A stretch of DNA of 64,000 nucleotides, from assembly GCF_900465055.1 (NCBI RefSeq), contig NZ_LS483250.1, forward strand, positions 372,001 to 436,000, given 5' to 3'. A model generated the notes under the pieces. That model did not search any database. It saw nothing but the letters and a program-made list of their open reading frames with translations, and had not been told where the DNA came from. Source of the stretch: Moritella yayanosii. GTDB taxonomy: Bacteria; Pseudomonadota; Gammaproteobacteria; Enterobacterales; Moritellaceae. The position numbers were made by a program, and so were the translations under genes. Positions 47,244 through 55,875 of this stretch are shown in pieces; positions within the stretch are counted from its first letter, which is position 1, and each line of letters opens with the position of its first letter.

Positions 47244-47883
47244 CGGGTAATGTAAATTGTAATGCCGCTTGTAAACTAGTGCGGTATTCAATGTAGCGCG
47301 TTAAGTCTGCAGGTTTTTGGCCCACACCAAATACCCCCGGATTACCAATCGATGCAAGGGCGCCGCGAATAGCTTTATCGGCCTGTTGGCGATTGTCGGC
47401 AGTTAAATCGGCAGCAAGTAAATCAATGAATAACTTACTTTTGACAACCAGCACTTTAGCCACTTGATATTCATTGATGTTTTGCTCTGCACCGTCGAGA
47501 CGGCGCATGACTTCGGCTTTTATCGTGGTGATTAATGCTGTTGCGACACCTTGTTGATCTTTGTTGGTGATTGCGGTTTGCATTTGTTCATCGACAGCGA
47601 GTCCATGGTGTTCGTTAAAATAAACAAACTCTTTTTGCATCGAATCATAGGCAGTCTGTACGGCACTATAATCATTTGCCGATAACGCTTTTAACAAGGC
47701 CTCACGACCCTCAATTAACGGCTCTTTACCCGCTGCAGCATAAGAATACGCAAAGCTTTGCGCACTAAATAACAATACCAAAAAACTGAATAACAGTGAT
47801 GCTAAGTTTCTGTTTATAGTCGTTTTATTAGCTGTATGTTTAGTGTTTATTTTGGTCAATAGTATAGTCGGTTTAAGTGACAT
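47227..47883 (-). CDS. exported protein of unknown function
   Basis: From the ATG at 47883 (AGAGGG ribosome site) the 218-residue protein has an N-terminal hydrophobic segment (LASLLFSFLVLLFSAQSFA) acting as signal peptide. The mature part is helical (EGREALLKALSANDYSAVQTAYDSMQ..., LDGAEQNINEYQVAKVLVVKSKL). It loosely resembles helical domains fused to some FTR1-type iron permeases, but I would not assign it. It overlaps the FAD oxidoreductase gene by 11 bp and the GT-C gene by 17 bp, so the three are one coupled unit. Confidence 0.6.
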   Translation of the reverse strand: MSLKPTILLTKINTKHTANKTTINRNLASLLFSFLVLLFSAQSFAYSYAAAGKEPLIEGREALLKALSANDYSAVQTAYDSMQKEFVYFNEHHGLAVDEQMQTAITNKDQQGVATALITTIKAEVMRRLDGAEQNINEYQVAKVLVVKSKLFIDLLAADLTADNRQQADKAIRGALASIGNPGVFGVGQKPADLTRYIEYRTSLQAALQFTLPDAPTK

Positions 47884-49348
47884 GTTTTCCCTCTGGCGTT
47901 TTTTTATCATCCATAATGCTTTGTACTTCAATCACGGTTTTTTCGTTACGGTGGTCAAAGATCTGGCGGCGATTATCTTCACCCTTAATAATACCTTCTG
48001 CTGCCATTAAGCCCATTTCCATCGCAGTATCAGTAAAGATGTAACGGAAAGTACCTTGGCGACCTGTCATAACCAAGTTGCCAAATTGGTTAAGATGAGT
48101 GATGGCACGTTCACGTTTAGCGTTATAACTCACATCCATCATAGGATAAGCGTATTCGGTGTAAGTAGTAAAAAATTCACCGGTACTTACATCTGGGATA
48201 CCTAGATGATCAAGATCTTGTTTTACGCGTTTTAATAGTTTGTCGTTGTCCATATGCCAAACATCATCACCTTTATTACACGGGATCTCGATCATCACTG
48301 ACGTTTGCCCTTTGGGTGCCATGAATGGCGAACGACGACGTGGTTCTTGCAAACGCGTACCGATTAACTCTGGATCAGACAGGTACTGCCAGGTATTTTG
48401 TGACACGTTTTCTATATCCATCGGCATATTGAAAAAGCGCAGAGAGCGGTAAGTTAGGCCAGAGTCAAACCCGGTTAATTTACAGACCACAGGTAAAGGA
48501 ATAGTGCCGACCACGTGATCACAATTAATGGAATGTGTTTCACCGTTAAGCTCATAAGTGACAGCATCAATGCTATTTATCTTATTAAGATCATTATTTT
48601 TAAGCGCATCACGACCTTGCTCTAATGCGGTGATATTAGCGCCTCGAACAATGGTGACACCTTGTGCTTGCAGTTTGTCAGCAAGCTTGGTGTACATCTG
48701 GCCAAAGCCGAGTTTTGGATAGCGGTATTTTTTTGCGTAAGTGCGTGGTGTTGCGCCTCGCTTAGGGATCAGGCGACGTACCACATCTTTTAAATCTAAC
48801 AAGCTAATTCGTTGCGATGCCCAGTCGGCTGATAATTGACGCGGGTCGATACCCCATAGTTTACTGGTGTAACCTTCAAAGAAATTTTTGTATAAGGTGG
48901 TGCCAAAACGGGTTTCAATCCATTCGGCAAAGTTACTGGTGCTTTGTTCATTTGGGCGTTTTTGGAAAGGCAATTTGAAAACCAGATCAATGGCCGCTCC
49001 GGCTAATAAACTTATCGGCGCATTACGTAATAAGTTACCAATCGCCAGCGGGTAGTTGTAGGTACGCCCTTTAAAACGGATCACACTGGTACGCTCTGCA
49101 TACAGCAGATCATCAGTCATTAAGTCATCGATAAACTGTAATAGTTTCGGGTTTTTAGTAATAAAGCGATGGCCACCGTAGTCAAAGCGGTATTCCCCTT
49201 TTTCACCTTGGAAAGTTTGCGTTGCGCACATGCCACCAACAAACTCTTCACGTTCTAGAATAGTTACTTGGTAACCGGCTTGATTAAATTCCCATGCGGC
49301 CATGAGTCCAGCAGGACCTGCGCCTAAAATTACAATTTGTTTCGACAT
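47873..49348 (-). CDS. FAD/NAD(P)-dependent oxidoreductase, amine-oxidase / protoporphyrinogen-oxidase-like
   Basis: The 491-residue protein starts with a dinucleotide-binding motif VILGAGPAGLMAAWEFNQAGYQVTILERE and has GGHRFITKNPKLLQF, FFEGYTSKLWGIDPRQLSADWASQRI, and a late GRQGTFRYIFTDTAMEMGLMAAEG typical of UDP-galactopyranose-mutase/PgoX-like FAD proteins. These often act on sugar nucleotides or isoprenoid-linked sugars, which would suit the GT-C gene two positions on. The reaction is unknown. Followed by an 11-bp overlap with the exported protein gene. Confidence 0.78.
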   Translation of the reverse strand: MSKQIVILGAGPAGLMAAWEFNQAGYQVTILEREEFVGGMCATQTFQGEKGEYRFDYGGHRFITKNPKLLQFIDDLMTDDLLYAERTSVIRFKGRTYNYPLAIGNLLRNAPISLLAGAAIDLVFKLPFQKRPNEQSTSNFAEWIETRFGTTLYKNFFEGYTSKLWGIDPRQLSADWASQRISLLDLKDVVRRLIPKRGATPRTYAKKYRYPKLGFGQMYTKLADKLQAQGVTIVRGANITALEQGRDALKNNDLNKINSIDAVTYELNGETHSINCDHVVGTIPLPVVCKLTGFDSGLTYRSLRFFNMPMDIENVSQNTWQYLSDPELIGTRLQEPRRRSPFMAPKGQTSVMIEIPCNKGDDVWHMDNDKLLKRVKQDLDHLGIPDVSTGEFFTTYTEYAYPMMDVSYNAKRERAITHLNQFGNLVMTGRQGTFRYIFTDTAMEMGLMAAEGIIKGEDNRRQIFDHRNEKTVIEVQSIMDDKKTPEGKHVT

Positions 49349-49490
49349 TATTTACTCAATGATTCATATTTTTAGTTTTTAGTAGGTAGAATAAACTTAT
49401 CGTGGGCTTGCGCAGGCATTCATGCTTGCAACAGCTGTTTTTGTTTATACCACCGACTATGTATATATTATCTAGCGTTGGCTTTAATAC

Positions 49491-50327
49491 TTAAGTTGCA
49501 GCTGTTTTAGCTGGTACTTGGTATCCACGGTGCCAAAACACGGTGAATATCGCTAAATAAACGAACCAAATAACAAGCGGTAATAAATTTGGTGATGAAT
49601 TATAACCAAATAAAGCCCGTAAGAAAGTACCGAATACGCCTTGATCATCAAGGATATGACTAATATCAAACACGGCAGTCTGGAATACCGGTAACACGTC
49701 TGCGCTTTGTAGCATGTTACTTGCCGAAGACAATAGGCCAGCGGCAATAATGATAATCAGCAAGCTAGTCCATTTAAAAAATGCTTGTAGTGGTACTTTA
49801 CGGGTACCACGCATCAGTACGATAACTAATATCAGTGATGCGATTAAACCTGCGCCTGCACCGATTAACCCATCTTGTAGTGAGAAATCGCCTTGACCTG
49901 AATACATCAACGCCGAGAAAAATAGCACGGTTTCAAAGCCTTCGCGCATGACCGCCAGAAAAGCCAAAAAGATTAAACCAAAGACATTGCCTGTCGTTAA
50001 TATTTCGCGAATGTTCTGCTGCATGTTAGAGACTTGGGTTTTGGCTTGGCGTTGCATCCAAATTGCCATGTAGGTGAGTACCAAGGTCGCAAAGCCTAAA
50101 ATACCTGCCATTAATAAATTACGGTATTCATGCGCATCGAACTGATCGACAACGAATTGAAAAATGAAAGCGACAATTAATGAGGCAATCAAACCGAGCG
50201 CAACACCCAGATAGATAAGTTTGTTGTGTTTTGATTGACCAAGCTTTGCTAAGTAAGAAAGTATAATGCCAACGAGTAGGAAGGCTTCAAGTCCTTCACG
50301 AAAAGTGATTAAAAAACTGGCAAACAT
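49491..50327 (-). CDS. FTR1-family high-affinity iron permease
   Basis: The 278-residue membrane protein has seven predicted helices and both FTR1 iron motifs: REGLE at residues 10-14 and REGFE at 128-132. It is similar in size to EfeU. It imports iron across the inner membrane, in yeast and in bacteria usually with a periplasmic partner that oxidises or delivers iron. Its start is two bases from the stop of the 160-residue membrane protein, so the two are coupled. The 143-bp gap to the FAD oxidoreductase gene shows no terminator. Confidence 0.9.
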   Translation of the reverse strand: MFASFLITFREGLEAFLLVGIILSYLAKLGQSKHNKLIYLGVALGLIASLIVAFIFQFVVDQFDAHEYRNLLMAGILGFATLVLTYMAIWMQRQAKTQVSNMQQNIREILTTGNVFGLIFLAFLAVMREGFETVLFFSALMYSGQGDFSLQDGLIGAGAGLIASLILVIVLMRGTRKVPLQAFFKWTSLLIIIIAAGLLSSASNMLQSADVLPVFQTAVFDISHILDDQGVFGTFLRALFGYNSSPNLLPLVIWFVYLAIFTVFWHRGYQVPAKTAAT

Positions 50328-50328
50328 A

Positions 50329-50811
50329 TTAAGACTTCCTAAATAATTTGATCACAGTCCAGCGCCATGCGTGGCGAAGAACAAGCGGGGCAAGCAGCCA
50401 TGAGCTGTAAAAATGAATATCTTGCATGAGGATACTGAAGTTATTACCCGTGTTACCCCAAAAAGTAAGGTAGATACCGGTAAGGGTACAAGCAATGAGC
50501 AAGTATTCGATAATGGTACCGGTTTGACGTAAGAATTTTTTATTACTGTTTTGAATAAGATTTCGGTGAGACAGCCAGAAACTACCAACAAAAGTAGGGA
50601 AGATGCTAATACCTGCAAGCATATGCATTAGTAACACAGTGCGCTCGACTTGCCATGGAATAGTAATAAATGGCCACAGTAAAAGTCCTGACAGGAACAT
50701 CAAATATAATATTGCTTCGGCTTTCTTATGCTGAAAAGCGAGACGTTTAAAATGACACTGTAAACGTGACCAGATATTATCACCGGTTGGGGTTGCTACT
50801 TGAACTGACAT
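50329..50811 (-). CDS. four-helix membrane protein next to FTR1, possibly heme-binding
   Basis: The 160-residue protein has four hydrophobic segments and conserved-looking histidines in LLMHMLAG, LSHRNL, QDIHFYSSW and LRHAWRW, positions that resemble b-type heme ligands of small cytochrome b561-like proteins. I cannot name the family. Directly before FTR1 and behind a hairpin and the 680-residue gene, it may deliver electrons to reduce ferric iron for FTR1 (inference). Confidence 0.6.
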   Translation of the reverse strand: MSVQVATPTGDNIWSRLQCHFKRLAFQHKKAEAILYLMFLSGLLLWPFITIPWQVERTVLLMHMLAGISIFPTFVGSFWLSHRNLIQNSNKKFLRQTGTIIEYLLIACTLTGIYLTFWGNTGNNFSILMQDIHFYSSWLLAPLVLRHAWRWTVIKLFRKS

Positions 50812-50848
50812 GATAAAACCTTATTCATATCGACGGAATGAAAACGCG

Positions 50849-50879
50849 AAAAGGGCTGAGTAAATACTCATCCCTTTTT
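50849..50879. terminator. hairpin between the 680-residue protein gene and the FTR1 pair
   Basis: Near-perfect stem AAAAGGGcTGAGTA/TACTCAtCCCTTTTT separated by a short loop lies in the 165-bp gap. On the minus strand it follows the stop of the 680-residue gene and has a short T tract, so it could terminate or attenuate read-through into the FTR1 pair. Confidence 0.6.
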
Positions 50880-50976
50880 GCAACTGTTATTTTAGTGTCG
50901 CAACATTTGCATTAATCAATACACGTTAATTAACAAGTGTGCTGCGAGATGGCTGTTCATTGCCAAAAGGGTGAGG

Positions 50977-53019
50977 CTAGTTTGCACTAACCGACACTTT
51001 TGCTGCCATTGTTTGTGCTGTACCGTATTTACCGCCAGCACCTGTTACTTGTTGTACGCCATCATTGTCTGAATCGGTAGTTGAACTGTTTTTCAGTAAG
51101 TTTTCACCTGAATCACCAACCCATTCTGCTAATTGTTGACCACCGTTAACTACTTTCTTGAACCAAGCAGTGTAACGCTCAGTTAAGTGTTGTAGTTCTA
51201 GTGCTGGTACGTGTTCGCCTTCTTCGTTAGTAAGGTGAAGCATCGTTTCACGTAAACCACCCGAGATTGCCGCAGCCGTTAACGGTGTGTGAATTGTTGC
51301 TTTACCCGGCGTTTGTGCCCACGTACCTAACTCAGCGTCAAACATGTTTTTCTCTACCGCGAGGAAGATAGAACGTGCAGCTTGCTTGTAAGTATCATCT
51401 TGTGTTGCAAGGTATGCAGAAACTAAACCACGGATTGCAGCAAACTGTGCGTCAAGTGACTGATTTTTATCTACTGATTTAACCGTATTATTCACTGATG
51501 AACTAAGCGTCGCGCCGTCATATACTAGACCGTTTTTTGCCACTAAGGTGTTAACGATGAAATCTGCTTGCGCTTTGATTAGACCAAGTGCTTGTTTACC
51601 TTGAGGTGTTTCTAGGTCTACATCACCGCCGGCTGCCGCTGCATAACCAACAGGTAGTGCATCTTGTGAACGTTGGTAAATAGATAGTGCGACGATGCTA
51701 TATGCAGCGTCAAATGTTTCAACTTGCGCATTTTGCTTGCCGTCGTATTTCGTTACAAACGTACCCGCTTTTTTGTTGAAATGTAGATTTGCTAAATTTT
51801 GGAACGATAGGTTAGCAATGTTGCTTGCAAGAGAGAATGCATCGTCAGCAGCTACATTGTTGTTTGTTTTTCCATCGATATTTTGTTTTGGTGCGGCAGC
51901 AAATGGTTTGCCATCAAATACAGCTTTAAACGCTGGGTTTTGTGCAGTATTGGCTGTGCGTTGGTCAGTAAATGCATAGAATTCACTTACAGGCCATAAT
52001 AACATCCACGTATCACGTAGTGATGATGAACCATCTGTAACTGTTAATTTACCGATGTTATTTACGTTGTTCTTTTGTGTTTCTTTAACTGCTACTTTGT
52101 GTGCAAACCAGATTGGGTTTTTAGATGCATCGTAGTCAGGACCGAATTTAACACCGAGGTTCTTCCCGTCAAAGCCAAGTTGCTGTTGCAGGATAAGCAG
52201 TTTGTCTATTGACATTTCAGTTAAGATCATACCGTTGAAACCATCGGCAGCAGATACACCAAGGCTGTGTTTACCGTCTTGATCCATTGTGCTTGATGTT
52301 GCTTCAACTTCTTCATCTGTTGTTGTAACGTGCATGCCACCGAGGAAATCTTGTGACCACATTACTTCTTTAAGGAAGATGCTACCGATTGCGCCTGGGT
52401 TTAAGGCTTTATCAAAACTTGCGCTGTCCCATGCCAGCGTTTTGTAGTCACGGAAGTAAGCTGGGATCACTGTGTTGTGTACCGCTGCTTTACCTGTTGC
52501 AGATAATACTTCTAACTCTTCACCATTAACTTTCGTTGTATCTACTTTACCTACAAATTCAGGGCTACCTGAAACGTACGGTACTGAAATAGGGTACATG
52601 TTTAGTGGGATTTCTTCACTTGGGAAACCAACTGCGCCTGCAAGTGAGATGAAGCGTTTACCTAAGTCAGCAAGAGAACCGCCACGCGCTTGGTTAACTG
52701 GACCATTTACTAGGTGAGGACCCATAGAAGACTGGTAGTTTAACGCGTACATCGCTTCTTCAGAATACTCGTAGCTTTCAATACCCGCGGCGTAATCAAA
52801 AGCAGTAGGTTGATCAACTTGGTTAGGATCTAAAACATCAAGGTCTAAACCGAGCGCTTCAGCAAGTGGTTCACCGGATAATTCGAATTCTGTATATGCA
52901 AGAAAGTTTGCAGCAGGATAAAGGGTTTTATCAAGTACTTTTACATTTGCAGCATGTGATGCAAATGAAGCAGTAAGTAGCGCCGAAGAGATGGCAAAGC
53001 AAAGGGCAGATTTTTTCAC
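50977..53019 (-). CDS. large exported protein of unknown family, associated with FTR1
   Basis: The 680-residue protein has a clear signal peptide (residues 1-23, cut after SHA). The mature part has no Cys motif and no domain I can name with confidence. Helical repeats in the second half (GLIKAQADFIVNTLVAKNGLVYDGA, FAAIRGLVSAYLATQDDTYKQAARSIF) suggest an (alpha/alpha) toroid-like fold. The C-terminus is Ser/Asp/Gly-rich (TDSDNDGVQQ). A Fur-box-like site lies 40 bp upstream and the FTR1 permease pair follows, so a role in periplasmic iron handling is a good guess but not shown by the sequence. Confidence 0.7.
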   Translation of the reverse strand: MKKSALCFAISSALLTASFASHAANVKVLDKTLYPAANFLAYTEFELSGEPLAEALGLDLDVLDPNQVDQPTAFDYAAGIESYEYSEEAMYALNYQSSMGPHLVNGPVNQARGGSLADLGKRFISLAGAVGFPSEEIPLNMYPISVPYVSGSPEFVGKVDTTKVNGEELEVLSATGKAAVHNTVIPAYFRDYKTLAWDSASFDKALNPGAIGSIFLKEVMWSQDFLGGMHVTTTDEEVEATSSTMDQDGKHSLGVSAADGFNGMILTEMSIDKLLILQQQLGFDGKNLGVKFGPDYDASKNPIWFAHKVAVKETQKNNVNNIGKLTVTDGSSSLRDTWMLLWPVSEFYAFTDQRTANTAQNPAFKAVFDGKPFAAAPKQNIDGKTNNNVAADDAFSLASNIANLSFQNLANLHFNKKAGTFVTKYDGKQNAQVETFDAAYSIVALSIYQRSQDALPVGYAAAAGGDVDLETPQGKQALGLIKAQADFIVNTLVAKNGLVYDGATLSSSVNNTVKSVDKNQSLDAQFAAIRGLVSAYLATQDDTYKQAARSIFLAVEKNMFDAELGTWAQTPGKATIHTPLTAAAISGGLRETMLHLTNEEGEHVPALELQHLTERYTAWFKKVVNGGQQLAEWVGDSGENLLKNSSTTDSDNDGVQQVTGAGGKYGTAQTMAAKVSVSAN

Positions 53020-53057
53020 AACAAATCCTTTTTATTTTTTATAATAGACTATGTCTT

Positions 53058-53076
53058 AATGAGAATAATTCGTATT
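53058..53076. promoter_or_regulatory. putative Fur box upstream of the 680-residue protein gene
   Basis: AATGAGAATAATTCGTATT matches the Fur-type consensus AATGATAATAATTATCATT at 15 of 19 positions. It is about 40 bp before the start codon. It is the second such site in the block. Confidence 0.55.
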
Positions 53077-53124
53077 ATCCATATAAATATACTTAATGCA
53101 ACTCTAATTGATAATTATTACTGT

Positions 53125-53790
53125 TTATAATGATCTAGAGCAGTCTGTTTTAAACTCGCGTAATAATTGAACAAATTCTGATGGGGTCCGATCGAGATCG
53201 TCGTTGGGGAAGTAAATATCATAACCAAGTGTATTGTGGAGATACTGCATACGGTTAATAAACATGGCCTGTAGTCCGTGATAATTGTGGGTTATTTTTA
53301 TATCTGGGAAAAGCATGTTATCGGCATTGCCGTACAGATTTGAACTTGGTTCTGTGAGCATGGTAAGGGCTCTTTGTTCTAATAACATATGAGATAAAGT
53401 AGGCAGGGAAGCGCTATTGATAAGGTGCTCTCGTTGCTTGAGGCGGATGCCGATGTAAGGTAATTCTTTTAACTCTAATCCGTCATTTATCTTAGGTATA
53501 TCGATGCGTTGTATATCTTGCCAGAGGATAGTGAAACCACCTCGTGAGGTGAAATAATGCAGTCCTTCTTTGGTCAGTGAGAAACGGTAATATACGTCAT
53601 TAATTTTTACGATCCCAACAATTAACAAGCATATACCAATCATAAGCGCCCCTGCGGACAGAGGGAAATAAAGGGAATTGTCTGAGTCTGCGGATGTTGT
53701 TAACAACGATATGATACTGCTGAAAATGAACAGGGCAGCAATAATCGTCACTGTGACGCCATTACGTTTTGCGATAGGCCGTATTAACAT
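53125..53790 (-). CDS. DUF2982 family membrane protein
   Basis: The 221-residue protein has two N-terminal membrane helices (VTIIAALFIFSSIISLL and LSAGALMIGICLLIVGIV) and a cytoplasmic domain typical of DUF2982 (FSLTKEGLHYFTSRGGFTILWQDIQRIDIPKI ... GIRLKQREHLI). The family is restricted to marine gammaproteobacteria; function unknown. It follows the histidine kinase by 24 bases on the same strand, so it may belong to that signalling operon. Confidence 0.8.
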   Translation of the reverse strand: MLIRPIAKRNGVTVTIIAALFIFSSIISLLTTSADSDNSLYFPLSAGALMIGICLLIVGIVKINDVYYRFSLTKEGLHYFTSRGGFTILWQDIQRIDIPKINDGLELKELPYIGIRLKQREHLINSASLPTLSHMLLEQRALTMLTEPSSNLYGNADNMLFPDIKITHNYHGLQAMFINRMQYLHNTLGYDIYFPNDDLDRTPSEFVQLLREFKTDCSRSL

Positions 53791-53814
53791 GAGGTTCCTC
53801 CTCGCTAAATGCGG

Positions 53815-55875
53815 TTATTTGTGTTCTATAGGTAATAATAGCTCAAATATAACGCCTTTATCACCCGGCAAGTTTCTCGCATTTATGTTGCCATGATGGA
53901 AATCACTGATTAACTTGACGATATGTAAACCTAAGCCAAGATGTGGAGTATCTGATAACTGACGATTGGAGACCATAGAGTCAAACAGTTGGGGGATATT
54001 ATCACTGCTAAAGTGCGGTCCTTGGTTTTCGACTGAGAGTTGTAGTTGCGTGTTGATCTTATTTAGCTTAAAGCGAATCGGTTGATCTACGGGCGCATAA
54101 TCAACGGCATTACTGATGAGTTTATCGAGTAATTGGACGATAAGTTCTGGCGCTAAATTTATCGTGTAATCATCACCATGTTCGTATTCTAATTGAAATT
54201 GATGATTGCTATAAATTTGTCGATAAGCCTCAGTTAACTCTTCTAACATGTCGTCAAAGGGGACCACTTGCCACTGTGCATATTCAAAGCTTTGTTCTAA
54301 TTTATTGGCTTCACTGAGTGCGTTTAATGTTTGGCTTAGGCGATTGGTACCTTGCATTGCCCGTGTGAGGTATTTTGTTGCTTCCGGGTCTAAGTTCGAT
54401 AGTTCAAGGTTTTCGAGCGATGTGCGAATAACGGCAACCGGTGTTTTCAATTCGTGAGAAAGCTTATCAGCCAAGGTAGCCAGATAGTCGGTGTACTTAC
54501 CTTGATTAATCGTCAGTTGTTGCATCACTCGGGATAAATCACCTAATTCATCAGGCAGTCTGCTGGCAGCTGGCACTGCCATTATTTTCCCGTCGTTATC
54601 GATTGCTGCACGGTAGTTTTTCTTCATTTGAACAATACGCCAAGACAAGGACGATGCAAATGTAAATAAGCCAGTGACAATCACGGCGATGATAGTAAAC
54701 AGTAATATTAATAATTGGTTTAACGCTTCGCTGGCAGACAGTAAACTTTGTCGTGAATCTTGTACCGCAACTAGATAGAATTGTTGGCCGTTAGCGATAA
54801 TAACTTTACTGTGTAGTTGCTTATTAATTGGTGAGTCTTGGTACCAAGTTGTTTGTTCTAATTGTTGTGGGGATATCCAGCGACCTTGGCTGGTAGGCTC
54901 TCGCCAATAAGGTAATGCGTTGGAGGTAAATAACTTGTTGTAAATTGCATTGGTGAACCAGGATGGCTCTGCTTGGTCACTATCATCATCTGCGTCATCT
55001 ATCCACTGATCTGCATTTTGTTGCCCAATTAACCAATATTGACTATTGAGTAAATACAAACTTAGTCCGGGTTGTGAATAGTTAGCGAGTTGGTGGTTTA
55101 AATCTAATTCTTCACGCACGAGACTGCGCTCGTAAGTTGTTGTTGGCTTAGATTTAAAATGTTGATTTATTTGGCCGTCATTAAGTATGAGCTCAAAGCC
55201 AATCGCATTACTTGCTAAGTCAATTGGTATTGCAATTTCAATATTGTAGTGACCATCGCGCCATAACCAGCTGCCAGCATCTCGGCCAGTGGTCATGGCC
55301 TGACTCGTGTTTTTTATTTCTACGCGACCAGAACCTTGTGGGTTAATCTGCCAATGCGAAACCAGACCAGTATTATTGATACTGCGGATATTAAGCTGAT
55401 CTGCTGCTCGCTGCGGTTGCATTGGATTATAATAATGCGGTGTCAGCGCTGATGTCTGTATAAAGATATAGAGTAATCTATCATTAATCGCCAACTTAAA
55501 TTTGACTGTTGTGTCTGGCTTTGCTTCTGCCGATAAATCGGCCACGTGATCATAGTTGTTAAGTTGAAACCAAGGTGTGGTGATATTTTTCCAATCACTT
55601 TCTTCACCATCAAATCCGTCCAATAACATTTTACTGTCAGTGAGCGGGGCGTAATAGTTACCTTGGTGAGTATTAAAGACGGAATGTTGTGACTGGTTTA
55701 GTGTGTGTTGAAATTGTTGTATTGCCGCTGTCATTTGCACATCTAGTAACTGGCTGTTGCTTTGGCGTAGACTGGTTTCTAAAATACGGACACTCTGACA
55801 ACCAGCCCAAGGCAGTAATAACATTAGGCTGGCAACCAGTAGGAGTTGCATCTTTAAGTTGAAGCGAATTGTCAC
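53815..55875 (-). CDS. pdsS: PdsS-like sensor histidine kinase (proteobacterial dedicated sortase system type)
   Basis: The 686-residue protein has an N-terminal membrane helix (LLLVASLMLLLPWAGCQSVRILETSLRQ, a PdsS-type start), a large periplasmic sensor (about 45-390), a second membrane helix (LLILLFTIIAVIVTGLFTF), a HAMP-like linker, a HisKA domain with the phosphoacceptor His near residue 472 in DKLSHELKTPVAVIR, and a HATPase domain with LISNAVDYAP and LGLGLHIVKLI. It starts with a GTG that overlaps the regulator stop (GTGA). The PdsS assignment rests on memory of the family and its partner; a search should confirm it. Confidence 0.78.
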   Translation of the reverse strand: MTIRFNLKMQLLLVASLMLLLPWAGCQSVRILETSLRQSNSQLLDVQMTAAIQQFQHTLNQSQHSVFNTHQGNYYAPLTDSKMLLDGFDGEESDWKNITTPWFQLNNYDHVADLSAEAKPDTTVKFKLAINDRLLYIFIQTSALTPHYYNPMQPQRAADQLNIRSINNTGLVSHWQINPQGSGRVEIKNTSQAMTTGRDAGSWLWRDGHYNIEIAIPIDLASNAIGFELILNDGQINQHFKSKPTTTYERSLVREELDLNHQLANYSQPGLSLYLLNSQYWLIGQQNADQWIDDADDDSDQAEPSWFTNAIYNKLFTSNALPYWREPTSQGRWISPQQLEQTTWYQDSPINKQLHSKVIIANGQQFYLVAVQDSRQSLLSASEALNQLLILLFTIIAVIVTGLFTFASSLSWRIVQMKKNYRAAIDNDGKIMAVPAASRLPDELGDLSRVMQQLTINQGKYTDYLATLADKLSHELKTPVAVIRTSLENLELSNLDPEATKYLTRAMQGTNRLSQTLNALSEANKLEQSFEYAQWQVVPFDDMLEELTEAYRQIYSNHQFQLEYEHGDDYTINLAPELIVQLLDKLISNAVDYAPVDQPIRFKLNKINTQLQLSVENQGPHFSSDNIPQLFDSMVSNRQLSDTPHLGLGLHIVKLISDFHHGNINARNLPGDKGVIFELLLPIEHK

